From assembly GCF_014697545.1 (NCBI RefSeq), contig NZ_JACJSA010000028.1, positions 24,580 to 88,579 on the forward strand: a stretch of DNA of 64,000 nucleotides, given 5' to 3'. The notes beneath the pieces are model-generated. The model saw only the letters and a list, made by a program, of their open reading frames with translations, was not told the origin of the DNA and did no database searches. The first letter of the stretch is position 1. Every line of letters starts with the position of its first letter. The stretch is from Oscillatoria sp. FACHB-1407. GTDB lineage: Bacteria > Cyanobacteriota > Cyanobacteriia > Elainellales > Elainellaceae. Positions 18,465 through 30,417 of this stretch are shown piece after piece. Both the position numbers and the translations under genes were made by a program.

Positions 18465-20543
18465 TTATGCGTTCCCTTTACTCTTAGCAATGATCGTTTC
18501 AGCCACGTTGCGAGGTACTTCCTCGTAATGGCTAAACTCCATTGAGAATATGCCACGACCTTGGGTCTTAGACCGAATATCAGTAGCATATCCGAACATC
18601 TCCGCTAGAGGCACCTTTGAAGTAACCTTAGCAATGCCATCCGTAGAATCCATTCCTTCGATCTGTCCTCTACGGGAGTTGAGATCTCCCATGACATCCC
18701 CTAGAAATCCTTCTGGAACTTCTACTTCAACCTTCATCATCGGTTCTAGCAGAACTGGGGAAGCCTTCATCACAGCTTCTTTGATTGCCATTGAACCTGC
18801 AATCTTGAAAGCCATTTCAGAAGAGTCAACGTCGTGATATGAGCCGTCTACCAATGTCACCTTAACATCAATGACCGGGTATCCTGCCATGATGCCAGAT
18901 TCACAAGCTTCCTTCATGCCCTGCTCTGCGGGAGGAATGTATTCTTTTGGAATCACACCCCCAACAATTTTAGAGACAAACTCGAAACCTGTTCCAGGTT
19001 CACCGGGTTCTAGCTCAATGACCACATGCCCATATTGACCCTTACCACCGCTCTGGCGGACAAATTTGCCCTCCTGTCGAACAGACTTACGAATCGTTTC
19101 TCGGTAAGCTACCTGTGGCGCACCCACATTCGCCTCAACCTTAAACTCTCGTAACATTCGATCGACCAGGATTTCCAGGTGTAGTTCACCCATTCCCGCA
19201 ATCACCGTCTGGTTGGTTTCTGGGTCAATGCTGACACGAAAAGTAGGATCTTCTTCGGATAGAGCTTTCAATGCTTTCGAGAGCTTATCCATGTCCTGTT
19301 TAGTTTTCGGCTCAACTGCGACCGAAATAACAGGTTCTGGAATGAAGAGAGATTCCAAAATAACTGGAGCAGATTCATCACAGAGCGTGTCACCCGTGAG
19401 AGTATCTGCCAACCCTGGAATTGCTCCCAAATCTCCTGCCCGGAGTTCATCTACGTCGATGCGCTCATCCGCTTTTAATACGATGAGGCGAGAAACCCTT
19501 TCCTTCTTATTTTTAGAGGAGTTAAGAACATAGCTGCCTTTCTTCAAGACGCCAGAGTAGACGCGAATGAAGGTCAAACGACCAACGAACTTGTCAGCCA
19601 TGATCTTGAATGCCAACGCTGACAAAGGCTCATCGTCACTAGCAGATCGCTCAACGGTGTTTCCATCTGGAAGTGCACCTTGAATAGCAGGGACATCAAT
19701 GGGAGCAGGTAAATAATCAATGACTGCGTCCAGTAATAGTTGAACTCCCTTGTTCTTAAAGGCAGAGCCACACAACATAGGAACAATTGTTCCACTGATG
19801 GTTCCTTTACGAAGAGCTGTAACAATCTCGTCTTGAGTTAACTCCTCGCCTTCGAGATATTTCTCAGTTAGGGCATCATCTGTTTCTGCAACAGACTCAA
19901 TCAACTTCAGGCGAAACTCTTCGACCTGATCTTTGACCTCATCTGGGATATCAGCCTCCTGGATATCTGTGCCGATGTCGTTGGTATAGATGTATGCCTT
20001 CATCCGTACCAGGTCAACGATGCCTTTGAAGGTGTCTTCGCTACCAATGGGGATTTGAATAGGAACAGCATTAGCACGGAGGCGATCGACAACTTGCTCG
20101 TAAACGCGCAAAAAGTTTGCGCCTACTCGATCCATCTTGTTGACGAAAGCAATGCGAGGTACCTTGTAACGGTTAGCTTGTCGCCATACAGTTTCTGATT
20201 GGGGTTGAACTCCACCGACTGAATCGAACACAGCGATCACACCGTCCAAGACCCTCATGGATCGCTCAACTTCAATTGTGAAGTCAACGTGACCAGGGGT
20301 ATCAATAATGTTGATCTGGTGGTTCTTCCAACTTGTGCTGATAGCAGCAGCCGTGATGGTGATTCCCCGTTCACGCTCCTGATCCATCCAGTCAGTTACT
20401 GTGTTTCCGTCATGAACCTCACCAATCTTATGGACCACGCCAGAGTAGAATAAGATGCGCTCAGTCGTTGTTGTCTTGCCTGCGTCAATATGTGCAGCAA
20501 TTCCAATGTTTCTTACTCGTTCAAGTGGGATGGTGCGTGCCAC
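18465..20543 (-). CDS. fusA: Elongation factor G
   Basis: Translocation GTPase of 692 residues. Motifs: [12 protein letters not shown] (P-loop), DTPGHVDF (G3), [10 protein letters not shown] (G4), and the domain IV/V segments GKGQYGHVV and [15 protein letters not shown]. The frame is open from a TTG at 20549, but the GTG at 20543 gives the standard [14 protein letters not shown] start and has AAGGAG six bases upstream, so it is preferred. Third gene of the str operon. Confidence 0.98.
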   Translation of the reverse strand: MARTIPLERVRNIGIAAHIDAGKTTTTERILFYSGVVHKIGEVHDGNTVTDWMDQERERGITITAAAISTSWKNHQINIIDTPGHVDFTIEVERSMRVLDGVIAVFDSVGGVQPQSETVWRQANRYKVPRIAFVNKMDRVGANFLRVYEQVVDRLRANAVPIQIPIGSEDTFKGIVDLVRMKAYIYTNDIGTDIQEADIPDEVKDQVEEFRLKLIESVAETDDALTEKYLEGEELTQDEIVTALRKGTISGTIVPMLCGSAFKNKGVQLLLDAVIDYLPAPIDVPAIQGALPDGNTVERSASDDEPLSALAFKIMADKFVGRLTFIRVYSGVLKKGSYVLNSSKNKKERVSRLIVLKADERIDVDELRAGDLGAIPGLADTLTGDTLCDESAPVILESLFIPEPVISVAVEPKTKQDMDKLSKALKALSEEDPTFRVSIDPETNQTVIAGMGELHLEILVDRMLREFKVEANVGAPQVAYRETIRKSVRQEGKFVRQSGGKGQYGHVVIELEPGEPGTGFEFVSKIVGGVIPKEYIPPAEQGMKEACESGIMAGYPVIDVKVTLVDGSYHDVDSSEMAFKIAGSMAIKEAVMKASPVLLEPMMKVEVEVPEGFLGDVMGDLNSRRGQIEGMDSTDGIAKVTSKVPLAEMFGYATDIRSKTQGRGIFSMEFSHYEEVPRNVAETIIAKSKGNA

Positions 20544-20629
20544 AGCCAACTCCTTACGTTGCCGCTGATACTTATGCTGACGACTCTATTAAGATTTTAT
20601 ACTTTTGTGCAGCTAAGTTGCAGAGAGTC

Positions 20630-21100
20630 TTAATACCGATAGTGAGCAAAGGCCTTATTGGCTTCTGCCATTCTGTGAGTTTCCTCACGTTTCCGAATGG
20701 TGCTCCCTGTTTCGTTAGCAGCATCCATGAGCTCATTGGCAAGCTTACCTGCCATAGTACGTCCGGTGCGGGAACGAGAAAACTGAACCAGCCAACGGAG
20801 TGCTAAGGCAGTACCACGATCGGTTCTAACTTCCATAGGAACCTGGTAAGTTGCTCCACCAACCCGTCGAGCTTTAACCTCAACAAGTGGAGTTGCATTA
20901 CGAACTGCTTTCTCAAACGTCTCTAGGGGCTCTGCTCCTGTACGCTCTTGAATAATTTTGAATGCATCATAGATGATGCCGTAAGCAATTGATTTTTTAC
21001 CCGATCGCATCAATCGCCGCACCATCATACTAACGAGGCGGCTATTGTAGGTGGGGTCGGGTGGAACCGGGCGTTTTTGAATAACTGTACGACGAGACAT
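20630..21100 (-). CDS. rpsG: 30S ribosomal protein S7
   Basis: A 156-residue assembly protein of the 30S head. The start [16 protein letters not shown], the [19 protein letters not shown] block and [15 protein letters not shown] segment are typical. It lies between rpsL (222-base spacer) and fusA. Confidence 0.98.
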   Translation of the reverse strand: MSRRTVIQKRPVPPDPTYNSRLVSMMVRRLMRSGKKSIAYGIIYDAFKIIQERTGAEPLETFEKAVRNATPLVEVKARRVGGATYQVPMEVRTDRGTALALRWLVQFSRSRTGRTMAGKLANELMDAANETGSTIRKREETHRMAEANKAFAHYRY

Positions 21101-21322
21101 AACAAAACCGTGAAAAGTAATTTTACTCAGGGATAGTGAATACGTGACCGCAACCCGATAGTTTGAGGTGAGATGAAAAACCTCACTAAACGAAGCTGAC
21201 TATCTAAGTTGATGCGTAACCAGGAATCAAAGTAGCGACGAGCTTTAGTTGAAGCCTCACAATCTCCGACAATGACCGAAATGTTGTTGACGTAAGACGG
21301 TTTGTGAGAGAACAGCAGGCTC

Positions 21323-21709
21323 TTACTTAGCGGCGGCTGCCTTAGGTCGCTTAGCACCATATTTGGAACGACCTTGCTTACGGTCTTTGACCCCAGCTGT
21401 ATCCAGAGTGCCGCGAATGATGTGATAGCGAACGCCAGGTAAATCTTTGACCCGACCGCCCCGAATCATAACCACTGAATGTTCTTGCAGGTTGTGCCCA
21501 ATACCCGGAATGTATGCTGTTACCTCAAAACCAGAGGTCAAACGGACCCTGGCGACCTTCCGAAGTGCAGAGTTAGGCTTTTTGGGGGTGGTAGTGTAGA
21601 CTCTGGTACACACACCACGCCGTTGAGGACAGCTCTTTAAAGCTGGTGATTTGGTCTTTTTGCGTGCCTTGCGGCGTTCGTCACGGATGAGTTGCTGAAT
21701 AGTGGGCAT
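21323..21709 (-). CDS. rpsL: 30S ribosomal protein S12
   Basis: First gene of the str operon, 128 residues. [32 protein letters not shown] and [13 protein letters not shown] are diagnostic; the latter two contain the lysine positions tied to streptomycin resistance. Residue K is present in the PKKPNS position, as in sensitive strains. The 222 bases between it and rpsG hold no visible gene. Confidence 0.98.
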   Translation of the reverse strand: MPTIQQLIRDERRKARKKTKSPALKSCPQRRGVCTRVYTTTPKKPNSALRKVARVRLTSGFEVTAYIPGIGHNLQEHSVVMIRGGRVKDLPGVRYHIIRGTLDTAGVKDRKQGRSKYGAKRPKAAAAK

Positions 21710-21810
21710 GATCTAGCGGAGGATTACCTCTTAACGGGTCTAACTTTTCACAGTCTCTAACTATACCGATTTTACCGATTGCTTGTCAATTTGGCTTTAA
21801 AGTCGTAATT

Positions 21811-22152
21811 TTATTGTTCGGCAGTTGCATGAGCCGCTACAAAAGAATTACCACAATCGCAACTGTGGGCGGCATTGGGGTTATGAAATCGGAACCCACC
21901 TCCCATTAAATCTTCTGAGTAATCGATCGTAATCCCCTTGAGGTGGACCAGGCTTTCGGGGTCAACGATGAGCTGTATCCCCTCATACTGATAAGCGTGT
22001 TCCAAAGCGGTTGTGCTTTCGCCAAATTCAAGGGAGTAGTGCAAATCAGCACATCCCCCTGGCTTAACTGCTAATCGAACTGAGTTGGCATTGGGATGAC
22101 GTGATTTCAAACGATTTAGCTCATGAATAGCTGCATGGCTCAGATGAATCAT
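21811..22152 (-). CDS. IscA/HesB-like iron-sulfur assembly protein
   Basis: A 113-residue A-type carrier protein. The three conserved cysteines are at C34 (PGGCADLHY), C98 and C100 (SCDCGNSF), the arrangement that binds iron or an Fe-S cluster. The frame extends seven codons further, but the ATG at 22152 gives the family-like start MIHLSHAAI. No other isc/suf gene is nearby. Which paralogue (IscA, SufA or a third type) is not resolved. Confidence 0.9.
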   Translation of the reverse strand: MIHLSHAAIHELNRLKSRHPNANSVRLAVKPGGCADLHYSLEFGESTTALEHAYQYEGIQLIVDPESLVHLKGITIDYSEDLMGGGFRFHNPNAAHSCDCGNSFVAAHATAEQ

Positions 22153-22227
22153 GATGGGAAAGAGCAGCATCACGCAATCGACCCATTGATTTTACTGCTA
22201 AGTAGGGGCGATCGCCGCAAGCTTTCA

Positions 22228-22266
22228 CAAAAAACAAGACGGGATCATAGCCTAAGCTATGATCCC
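22228..22266 (-). terminator. Rho-independent terminator after the cupin gene
   Basis: On the minus strand GGGATCATAG, a 6-base loop and CTATGATCCC form a perfect 10-pair stem (22241-22266) followed by GTCTTGTTTTTT. It lies 68 bases after the cupin stop and before the IscA-like gene. Confidence 0.85.
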
Positions 22267-22333
22267 ACTGATTGATAACTCTTGTAACGACCTTTGGAGT
22301 GAACCGGGAAAAGCTAGAAGCAGGAGTCGCTAT

Positions 22334-22744
22334 TTAAGCTTTGGTGCGAGCGTAGTCGTCCTGGAAGCGGACGATATCATCTTCTCCGAGGTACTCACCG
22401 TTCTGAACTTCAATGAGAACCAGGTTAATGACACCAGGGTTTTCGAGACGGTGGGTTGTGCAGGGAGGTACGTAAGTGGACTGGTTGCTGAACAGCAGCG
22501 TTTCTTGATCGCCACACACAACTTTGGCAGTACCAGAAACAACGATCCAGTGCTCACTGCGGTGGTGATGCATTTGCAGGCTAAGGCGATGACCTGGCTT
22601 AACCTCAATCCGTTTGATTTTGTATCCCCGTCCCTCTTCTAAAACCGTAAACGATCCCCAGGGTCGCAGTTCAGTTGCGGCGACTCCTTTGATACCTGGC
22701 AGACTAGACACAGTAGGCTGGGCGAGTTCTTGAGTCTGAGCCAT
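22334..22744 (-). CDS. Cupin protein, mannose-6-phosphate isomerase type II C-terminal family
   Basis: A 136-residue single cupin with RPWGSFTVLEEGRGYKIKRI, the metal-binding pattern QMHHHRSEHWIVVSG and YVPPCTTHRLENPG. It matches the C-terminal isomerase domain of bifunctional GDP-mannose pyrophosphorylase/phosphomannose isomerases, present here alone. It could be a stand-alone phosphomannose isomerase, but activity cannot be assumed. The ATG at 22744 has AGGAG about ten bases upstream. Confidence 0.9.
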   Translation of the reverse strand: MAQTQELAQPTVSSLPGIKGVAATELRPWGSFTVLEEGRGYKIKRIEVKPGHRLSLQMHHHRSEHWIVVSGTAKVVCGDQETLLFSNQSTYVPPCTTHRLENPGVINLVLIEVQNGEYLGEDDIVRFQDDYARTKA

Positions 22745-23025
22745 GACACTATCTCCTTTGATGGTTGGCTAGAGATTGGAAGGATGATTTAGGTTAAGTC
22801 AGTTTAGCTAAAGCGGGATGAGTAGATAAACTCCTAAAAGGGTTGGATTCTCTTTGGGAAACCGAAAGTAAACATAACAGAAATGTTCTGGGTTCCGGTA
22901 TATACCTGCTCCAAAACGGGGTGATTTATATGGATTCTTCACCGGAGTCTTGAGAGCTTCAAGAGAGCTTCATTTTCAGCCTTTTGACCTAGTAGAAATA
23001 CTCATCAGAGCAGTTCTGAGGGGAA

Positions 23026-24891
23026 TTAGAAGTTGGGCTGAATGAAAATCCCGATGCCATTGTGGACGCGGGCGACGGTTCGGGGAGAGCGATTAATCAA
23101 CGTGCCTCCCAGATAGAGACTGGTGGAACTGCCCCCATCCAGATTGAGAGCATCGATCGCCCCCATGCGTGAGACAATTTCAGCCGTCTCTGAAAGAGTG
23201 GGACCACTACCGTTAACGCGATTTTGGATCGCCAGTAGCATTAGTTTACCCTCTGGCATTTTGGCGATGACACTGCGAACGGCGGCTTGTTGGATGAAAG
23301 CGTCAGTGAACTGTTCTGCTTGAGGATTTAGCACAATTTGGCGATCGCGAATTAAGAGAGGGCCAGCCCCGACGATTTGTGGATATTGGTTAAAAGCAGC
23401 GGGGCTGAGGACAGTGGAGAGTTGCAGAGTCGTGCCCACTGGTAGAGCCGCCAGGGCTGTGTTGAAGGAGCGCACAACCAATAGGTAGCCATTGGTGGGA
23501 ATGGGAACCGTGGTTTGTCCTTGAGTCGTGCTGGTTTGTTGGCGAACGACCTGATTATTTTGAACCGTGAGAATCGTTTCGTTATCAATAATGTTGGTGT
23601 AGCTTGTACCCCAATCGGTTGTATAGCGGGCAATTCCGGCTCTAACGTAGCCCGTGTTAAAAAGGCTGATGGGGTATTGTTGTCCGGTTGAGGTCGATAG
23701 AGTCTCTCGGAAGTCGAGTCGGTCGATTGCTACTGTTCCTGTGTCACTCCAGGCGATCGCCCCTCGGTTAAGAATTGGGCCTGAAATCCAGCGGTTATCT
23801 CGGCGCAATGCCCCCAGAGGCAACTGATTATTGCGGTTAAAGAAGCCCCCGTTAATCGCCGCTGCGACTTGAGACTGTTGGGCAATTCTGATCAGAGGAG
23901 CCGTGCCAACGGCACCAGCAGGGTTTGTCCAGACAGGTTTTATAGCCAACCCTTGTTGTTGGGGATCAATGAGTAGAGAGATAACTGGAAATTGGGCAGT
24001 TCTAATGGTGACGATTTGTTCTCTCCACCGCACGCCATTTGCCCAGAGGATGTCGCGTTCTCTCACAGCATCTCGAATGTCGATAATGAGCCGATTTGGG
24101 TTGGGCAAAGTCCATACTTGCGGGCGCAATCCAGCTGGAATGCCGATGCGAACCAGCGTCTGGTTGCCACTTGCTTGAATGTTTAAGCTAGTTAAACGAT
24201 TACCTGCGGTAGGAATGAAGCTTTGTAGCAGCGCAGGACTGGCTTGAGCATCCAGGGTAATGACCAATTCCGAGGCTTCTTGCGTCACTTGCCAGGGCGT
24301 GGGCTGATCCAGATCGACAACGATGCGATCGCCCCAGCTTTGTCGTCCCTGGCGAATCCCAACTACTTGGGTGGGAGGAGTTGCAATTTGTAGCGTCCCT
24401 CCGTTGGCTCGTACCTGCCAGTTAGCTTGTCGTGCAAGCTCTGTGATGTCTAGATAGCGATATTGGGCGGTGAGCCAGGTGGGTAAAACGAGGGGGAGCG
24501 ATGCCGGGTCAGAGAACCACTGCACTGGCTGACGGGTTGCATTGGACGTGTTGAGGAGATCGACTCCCAGGGTTTGTAGCAGGGATATATCGCTAATGCC
24601 AATCGTTTGCTGTCGCTGGCTCCAGTTGCCGGGAAGCGATCGCCCGTTGAGGACAATCTGGTTGCCCTGCTGGGTGAGGGGTAAGGGTAAGGCACCTTGT
24701 GCCAGTGTGGGAACCCAGGACTGCTGATGAAAAATAGCTTGAGAGGCGAGGGGGTTGGCATTACTTCTGGCAGAGATGACTAGATAGCCAGCGATCGCCA
24801 GACAAAGGGGTGCCAGCAGTGGTCTGAAGGGCTTCCCAAAACGGAGTTTGCGGAGGGAAGGATGCTGTTGTGAGGGATTTTTTTTAACCAA
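23026..24891 (-). CDS. Secreted phosphodiester glycosidase (NAGPA/DUF2233) family protein
   Basis: A 621-residue exported protein. The basic N-terminus with a hydrophobic stretch (residues about 24-42) acts as signal or anchor. Residues about 60-300 contain a copper-amine-oxidase-like/AMIN-like region (repeated beta segments such as SWGDRIVVDLDQP and NPNRLIIDIRD). The C-terminal part carries the NAGPA-family features AAINGGFFNRN, VGAGPLLIRD and LNLDGGSSTSLYLGG. The family includes enzymes that cleave phosphodiester-linked sugars; the substrate here is unknown but may be envelope polysaccharide. The start codon in the open frame is TTG at 24891; no better upstream start exists before a stop. 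Confidence 0.85.
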   Translation of the reverse strand: MVKKNPSQQHPSLRKLRFGKPFRPLLAPLCLAIAGYLVISARSNANPLASQAIFHQQSWVPTLAQGALPLPLTQQGNQIVLNGRSLPGNWSQRQQTIGISDISLLQTLGVDLLNTSNATRQPVQWFSDPASLPLVLPTWLTAQYRYLDITELARQANWQVRANGGTLQIATPPTQVVGIRQGRQSWGDRIVVDLDQPTPWQVTQEASELVITLDAQASPALLQSFIPTAGNRLTSLNIQASGNQTLVRIGIPAGLRPQVWTLPNPNRLIIDIRDAVRERDILWANGVRWREQIVTIRTAQFPVISLLIDPQQQGLAIKPVWTNPAGAVGTAPLIRIAQQSQVAAAINGGFFNRNNQLPLGALRRDNRWISGPILNRGAIAWSDTGTVAIDRLDFRETLSTSTGQQYPISLFNTGYVRAGIARYTTDWGTSYTNIIDNETILTVQNNQVVRQQTSTTQGQTTVPIPTNGYLLVVRSFNTALAALPVGTTLQLSTVLSPAAFNQYPQIVGAGPLLIRDRQIVLNPQAEQFTDAFIQQAAVRSVIAKMPEGKLMLLAIQNRVNGSGPTLSETAEIVSRMGAIDALNLDGGSSTSLYLGGTLINRSPRTVARVHNGIGIFIQPNF

Positions 24892-25630
24892 CGGTCTTGT
24901 GAGGAGTTTGGTAGTGTCTCTAACCCATCTCTTTCAAGTTATGGAAGTAGTTTGATGGGATTTGTATACAGAATCTCTCAAGTCTAAAAAGGTTGCCAAT
25001 TGGGGTTCACAAATTGTTAAGACGGGCGATCGCAGTTTCGCTACATTAAACATTGACTCACAGCACTAAACTTAAGCCGTTATGAAATAAATTTCATAAC
25101 TTGTGTGAGAGAAACTGATAGATCTAAACCCCAAAATTTAGTTTCATAATAGGTATGGTGAGGCTAAATACCGATCGGTCTAAGACACAAATTTTAGAAG
25201 TCTCTAGATGGTTATTTTGCCCCCGACCCCACGAGTTGTTTGATTTCTATTTCCATGAAGAGTTACTGGTATGAGGAACTGCTTGTACCAGGGATTGCAA
25301 AGATGTTCCACTTTTATTAAGATTTGAACTCTAAATCTTAACGGTGGCGATGTAAGCGTTGTGAAACAGCTTCATGCTGCTTTAGGTGCGTCATCTAACA
25401 AATACCTCCCTCCAGGTCATCATTACAGGCTTTTGTGCCATTGCAAGCAATGGTGCTGAAGTGTTGTCGGTTGAGTCACTTACACTCCTCTTTTGTCAAA
25501 CTGTGATGTATTTGTCTCTTTACCAACAGTTCCCCCTTCTACTGTGATTAATGACAGTGGTTGTTCGGCAATATGAAATTTTTGGGTTGTCCTCCGGCAT
25601 TACAAGCGCAATTAGGTGAAACAAATTGAT
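24892..25630. other. Divergent intergenic region upstream of glutamate synthase
   Basis: A 739-base A+T-rich gap between the NAGPA-type gene and glsF. It holds a perfect 22-base palindrome (25079-25100) and a related half site near 25142. No GTA-N8-TAC NtcA site was seen by eye, and no gene. Confidence 0.5.
25079..25100. promoter_or_regulatory. Perfect 22-base palindrome, putative operator
   Basis: GTTATGAAAT-AA-ATTTCATAAC is fully symmetric. A copy of its half (TTTCATAA) lies at 25142-25149. Symmetry, A+T content and location between divergent genes suggest a transcription-factor site; the factor is unknown. Confidence 0.5.
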
Positions 25631-28600
25631 ATGGGTGATACAAACGTGACTCAGTCTAGACTGATGGATCAGGGAGCAGTGGGATTCGCAGGACAGCCTT
25701 GGTTGGTAGAAGAGCGGGATGCCTGTGGTGTCGGCTTCATCGCTGACCAGCAAGGTCGCACTAGTCATATGCTGGTTGCGAAAGCACTCTCGGCTTTGAC
25801 ATGTTTGGAGCATCGAGGAGCCTGTAGTGCCGATCAGGATTCTGGAGATGGAGCCGGATTGATGACTGCCCTGCCCTGGGAATTGTTGGGCGAATGGTTG
25901 GCTGCTCAAGGCATTGAACGACCTGCTCAGGCAGGGGTCGGAATGGTATTTTTGCCGCAATCCGAATCAGCGGCGGCGATCGCCCGTCAGCTCTTTAATC
26001 AGGCGATCGAAGCGGCTGGATTAACTGTGTTGGGTTGGCGTGTGGTTCCCGTGAAGCCAGAAACATTGGGGATTCAGGCGCGGGAAAATTTGCCCCAAAT
26101 TGAACAAGTTTTGGTGAAATCCGATGTGGTTAGCGGCGATGAACTGGAACGTCTGCTGTTTTTAGTGCGCAAACAGACGGAAAAGGCAGTAGCGATCGCC
26201 GCAGAAAATGCTTCTCCAGACGAGGCGGAGCGACTCCGCGAATTTTATGTATGCTCCTTCTCTAGCCGCACGATTGTGTATAAGGGCATGGTGCGATCGG
26301 CAGTGCTGGGTGAATTTTATCTGGACTTGCAAAATCCGGCTTATCAAAGTGCTTTTGCGATTTATCACCGTCGTTTTAGTACCAACACGATGCCTCGCTG
26401 GTCGCTAGCCCAACCCATGCGGTTGTTGGGGCACAACGGCGAAATCAATACTTTGCTGGGTAATATCAACTGGATGATGGCACGGGAAGCGGATCTGGCT
26501 CATTCTTGCTGGGGCGATCGTCTGGCGGAACTGAAACCCATCGTCAATCCAGAACGGAGCGATTCTGCTAACCTGGATAACTCCTTTGAGTTATTGGTTC
26601 GCTCTGGTCGGACTCCATTGGAGTCAATCATGATCATGGTGCCAGAGGCTTATAAAAATCAGCCTGATCTGGCAGATTATCCGGAAGTCACTGATTTCTA
26701 TGAATATTACAGCGGCATTCAGGAACCCTGGGATGGCCCTGCGTTGCTAGTTTTCAGTGATGGGAAAAAAGTCGGAGCGGCACTTGACCGAAACGGGTTG
26801 CGCCCTGCTCGCTACAGCATCACTCAAGATGGGTTTGTTGTGGTGTCATCGGAGGCAGGGGTAGTTGACCTGCCCGAAGCGGAGATTGTGGAAAAAGGTC
26901 GTTTAGGACCGGGACAAACAATTGCCGTTGACCTGGAGAGCCATGAAGTTCTGAAGAACTGGCAGATCAAACAGCGGGTTGCCAGTGCGCATCCCTATGG
27001 TGAATGGCTGCAACGAAATCGCGTTGATCTGGAACCCCAGCCCTTTCTGGAATCAAACCAGATGGATGCAGGGGCACTGCTGCGACATCAAATTGCCTTT
27101 GGTTACACCACCGAAGATGTCGAGATGATCATCCAGGAGATGGCAGCCCAAGGGGGTGAACCCACCTTCTGTATGGGGGACGATATTCCACTGGCAGTCT
27201 TGTCTGATAAACCACGCTTGCTCTACGACTACTTCAAGCAACGCTTCGCTCAGGTGACCAATCCACCGATTGACCCCCTGCGGGAAAAATTGGTGATGTC
27301 ATTGACTATGCAATTGGGTGAACGGGGCAATTTGCTGGAAACAGCACCCGAATCGGCTCGGTTGCTCAAGCTAGATTCTCCTGTGTTGAGCGAACCTGAT
27401 TTGAATTGGATTCGCCAATCTGGGTTTGAAACGGCTACGCTCTCAACCTTGTTTGAGATTGCGGATGGTCCAGAGGGATTGCGACGTGCGGTGACGGCTC
27501 TGTGTCAGCAAGCAATGGCAGCCGTACGAACAGGCAAAAAGGTTCTTGTGTTGAGCGATCGCCTCAATCAAGCGGGTGAACCCACTGCCCTCAACGCAGG
27601 CTACAGTTACATTCCCCCATTGTTGGCGGTGGGCGCGGTGCATCATCACCTGATCCGTCAGGGACTCCGGATGAAAGCGTCTTTGGTGGTAGATACGGCA
27701 CAATGCTGGAGCACGCATCATGTTGCCTGTTTGATTGGTTATGGAGCTAGTGCGGTTTGCCCTTATCTGGCTTGGGAAACGGTGCGTCAATGGTGGTCTG
27801 ATCCCAAGACTCAAAGCTTTATGGAGCGGGGCAAGATTACCGCTACAACTCTCAGTGGAGCCCAGCGAAACTATCGCAAAGCGTTGGAATATGGATTGCT
27901 GAAGATTCTCTCGAAGATGGGCATCTCGTTGTTGTCGAGCTATCACGGGGCTCAAATCTTTGAGGCGATCGGGATTGGAGCAGACTTGTTGCATCTGGGC
28001 TTTACGGGGACTGCCTCGCGTTTGGGAGGACTCACCGTCACCGACCTGGCTCAAGAGGTGCTGACCTTCCACGGTCGAGCTTTTCCTGAGCTGACCAGTA
28101 AAAAACTTGAGAACTTTGGCTTCTTTAACTACAAGCCAGGGGGCGAATATCACATGAACAGCCCCGAAATGGCAAAGGCTCTGCACAAGGCGGTGGCGAG
28201 CAAGAGCTATGACCACTACGAAGTCTATATGAATCAGCTAGAGCACCGTCCAGTGACGGCTCTGCGAGATTTGCTGGACTTTCAGGGCGATCGCCCCGCT
28301 GTCCCAATTGAAGAAGTTGAACCCGTCGAGGAGATTGTCAAACGGTTCTGCACCGGAGCCATGTCGTTGGGCTCTCTCTCTCGTGAGGCACACGAAACGC
28401 TGGCGATCGCAATGAATCGACTGGGCGGTAAATCAAACTGCGGTGAGGGGGGTGAAGATCCGGTTCGCTACAAGGTGTTAGACGATGTGGATGCAACGGG
28501 TAGCTCGTCACTCTTCCCTCATCTAAAGGGATTACGAAACGGAGATACTGCTAGTTCAGCGATCAAACAGGTCGCATCGGGTCGCTTTGGTGTGACTCCT

Positions 28601-30289
28601 GAATACCTGCTGAGTGCTCGGCAATTGGAAATCAAAATTGCTCAGGGAGCCAAGCCCGGTGAAGGGGGACAACTCCCAGGTAAAAAGGTCAGCCCCTACA
28701 TTGCGATGTTGCGTCGCTCTAAACCTGGAGTGTCGTTGATTTCGCCGCCCCCGCATCATGACATCTACTCGATTGAAGACCTGTCGCAGCTGATCTTTGA
28801 CCTGCATCAGATTAATCCTGTAGCGCAGGTATCGGTCAAGTTGGTCGCCGAGGTGGGGATTGGCACGATCGCCGCTGGGGTCGCCAAAGCCAATGCCGAT
28901 ATTATTCAAATTTCGGGTCATGACGGGGGTACGGGTGCGTCTCCTCTCAGCTCGATTAAACATGCCGGAGTGCCCTGGGAGTTGGGGTTGACGGAGGTGC
29001 ATCGCGTGCTGATAGAGAACCGCTTGCGCGATCGCGTTTTGTTGCGGGCTGATGGCGGACTCAAAACAGGATGGGATGTTGTAATGGCAGCTTTGATGGG
29101 GGCTGAGGAATATGGCTTTGGTTCTGTGTCGATGATTGCGGAAGGCTGCATCATGGCGCGGATCTGCCATACCAACAACTGTCCCGTTGGAGTCGCAACG
29201 CAGCAGGAGAAATTACGTCAACGCTTTACCGGAACTCCAGAGCATGTCGTCAACTTCTTCTACTTTGTGGCAGAAGAGGTGCGATCGCTACTGGCGCGTC
29301 TGGGTTATCGCTCACTCCACGAGATTATCGGTCGGGCTGATCTGTTAAAAGTGCGCGATGTCAAGTTGACCAAAACGCAGTCGCTTAACCTGGACTGTCT
29401 GACTAAACTACCCGATACTCGTGAAGATCGCAGTTGGCTGAACCATGAAACGGTTCACTCCAACGGTCCTGTTTTAGATGACCAATTGCTCAGTGATCCT
29501 GAGATTCAAGCGGCAATTCAACAACAGGGAACCGTGACTCATGCAGTGACCGTTGTGAACACCGATCGCACGGTGGGAGCAAGATTGGCTGGGGCGATCG
29601 CCAAGCAGTACGGCGATACTGGCTTTGAGGGACAAATCACGCTCAACTTCCAGGGCAGTGTGGGGCAGAGCTTTGGTGCCTTTAACCTGCCAGGGATGAC
29701 CCTGAATTTAGAAGGGGAAGCGAACGATTACGTTGGCAAAGGGATGCACGGGGGTGAGATTGTCATCAAACCGTTGGCAACAGCTACTTACAACCCTGCT
29801 GAAAACGTCATTATCGGCAACACCTGTCTGTACGGAGCAACAGGAGGCTTCCTGTTTGCCAATGGTCACGCTGGAGAACGCTTTGCGGTTCGCAACTCAA
29901 AAGCTCAGGCGGTAATTGAGGGAACGGGTGATCACTGCTGCGAATACATGACGGGTGGCGTGATTGTGGTTTTAGGTCGAGCAGGACGTAACGTTGGCGC
30001 AGGGATGACGGGTGGCTTAGCGTACTTCTTGGATGAAGATGGCAGTTTCCCGGCTAAAGTCAACCCGGAAATTGTCAAGATTCAACGGGTCAGCACCCCT
30101 GCTGGAGAAGAGCAACTGAAATCACTGATTGAGGCTCATTTAGAGCGTACAGGCAGCCTACGAGCACGGCAAATTCTAGAGAATTGGTCAACCTATCTGC
30201 CTCAGTTTTGGCAGGTGGTGCCGCCATCGGAGGCAAATAGCCCTGAAACTAGTGATGCCGAAGAAAAAGTCTTGACTCCTGCTCAGTAA
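25631..30289 (+). CDS. glsF: Ferredoxin-dependent glutamate synthase
   Basis: Makes two glutamates from glutamine and 2-oxoglutarate using reduced ferredoxin, closing the GS-GOGAT cycle. The protein is about 1552 residues. The N-terminal amidotransferase domain has its catalytic cysteine at C32 in ERDACGVGF; the preceding residues would be removed. The synthase domain binds FMN, and the 3Fe-4S cysteines are C1173, C1179 and C1184. A ferredoxin loop (about residues 935-975, [20 protein letters not shown]), absent from NADPH enzymes, marks it as the ferredoxin type. The gene is also called gltS or annotated gltB. ATG 25631 has AGGTGA upstream; a GTG at 25616 is the alternative. Confidence 0.95.
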   Translation: MGDTNVTQSRLMDQGAVGFAGQPWLVEERDACGVGFIADQQGRTSHMLVAKALSALTCLEHRGACSADQDSGDGAGLMTALPWELLGEWLAAQGIERPAQAGVGMVFLPQSESAAAIARQLFNQAIEAAGLTVLGWRVVPVKPETLGIQARENLPQIEQVLVKSDVVSGDELERLLFLVRKQTEKAVAIAAENASPDEAERLREFYVCSFSSRTIVYKGMVRSAVLGEFYLDLQNPAYQSAFAIYHRRFSTNTMPRWSLAQPMRLLGHNGEINTLLGNINWMMAREADLAHSCWGDRLAELKPIVNPERSDSANLDNSFELLVRSGRTPLESIMIMVPEAYKNQPDLADYPEVTDFYEYYSGIQEPWDGPALLVFSDGKKVGAALDRNGLRPARYSITQDGFVVVSSEAGVVDLPEAEIVEKGRLGPGQTIAVDLESHEVLKNWQIKQRVASAHPYGEWLQRNRVDLEPQPFLESNQMDAGALLRHQIAFGYTTEDVEMIIQEMAAQGGEPTFCMGDDIPLAVLSDKPRLLYDYFKQRFAQVTNPPIDPLREKLVMSLTMQLGERGNLLETAPESARLLKLDSPVLSEPDLNWIRQSGFETATLSTLFEIADGPEGLRRAVTALCQQAMAAVRTGKKVLVLSDRLNQAGEPTALNAGYSYIPPLLAVGAVHHHLIRQGLRMKASLVVDTAQCWSTHHVACLIGYGASAVCPYLAWETVRQWWSDPKTQSFMERGKITATTLSGAQRNYRKALEYGLLKILSKMGISLLSSYHGAQIFEAIGIGADLLHLGFTGTASRLGGLTVTDLAQEVLTFHGRAFPELTSKKLENFGFFNYKPGGEYHMNSPEMAKALHKAVASKSYDHYEVYMNQLEHRPVTALRDLLDFQGDRPAVPIEEVEPVEEIVKRFCTGAMSLGSLSREAHETLAIAMNRLGGKSNCGEGGEDPVRYKVLDDVDATGSSSLFPHLKGLRNGDTASSAIKQVASGRFGVTPEYLLSARQLEIKIAQGAKPGEGGQLPGKKVSPYIAMLRRSKPGVSLISPPPHHDIYSIEDLSQLIFDLHQINPVAQVSVKLVAEVGIGTIAAGVAKANADIIQISGHDGGTGASPLSSIKHAGVPWELGLTEVHRVLIENRLRDRVLLRADGGLKTGWDVVMAALMGAEEYGFGSVSMIAEGCIMARICHTNNCPVGVATQQEKLRQRFTGTPEHVVNFFYFVAEEVRSLLARLGYRSLHEIIGRADLLKVRDVKLTKTQSLNLDCLTKLPDTREDRSWLNHETVHSNGPVLDDQLLSDPEIQAAIQQQGTVTHAVTVVNTDRTVGARLAGAIAKQYGDTGFEGQITLNFQGSVGQSFGAFNLPGMTLNLEGEANDYVGKGMHGGEIVIKPLATATYNPAENVIIGNTCLYGATGGFLFANGHAGERFAVRNSKAQAVIEGTGDHCCEYMTGGVIVVLGRAGRNVGAGMTGGLAYFLDEDGSFPAKVNPEIVKIQRVSTPAGEEQLKSLIEAHLERTGSLRARQILENWSTYLPQFWQVVPPSEANSPETSDAEEKVLTPAQ

Positions 30290-30317
30290 GCAAGTTGGGT
30301 TTAAGGCATGATTCAAC

Positions 30318-30353
30318 AAATCCCCAGAATTCAAATTCTGGGGATTTGTTTTG
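30318..30353 (+). terminator. Terminator of glutamate synthase
   Basis: A perfect 13-pair stem (AAATCCCCAGAAT / ATTCTGGGGATTT) with a TCAA loop begins 28 bases after the glsF stop and is followed by GTTTTG. The convergent gene at 30418 could also use it. Confidence 0.85.
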
Positions 30354-30417
30354 ATGGAGCTTTTAATAAAACAGCTTTGCTTTTAGCAGTAAGGATGTGA
30401 TCAGCAGTTTATAAAAA

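Noticed and set aside
24892..25630. NtcA-binding site upstream of glutamate synthase
   Set aside because: Candidates such as GTATTTGTCTCTTTAC have the wrong spacing (10 rather than 8 bases).
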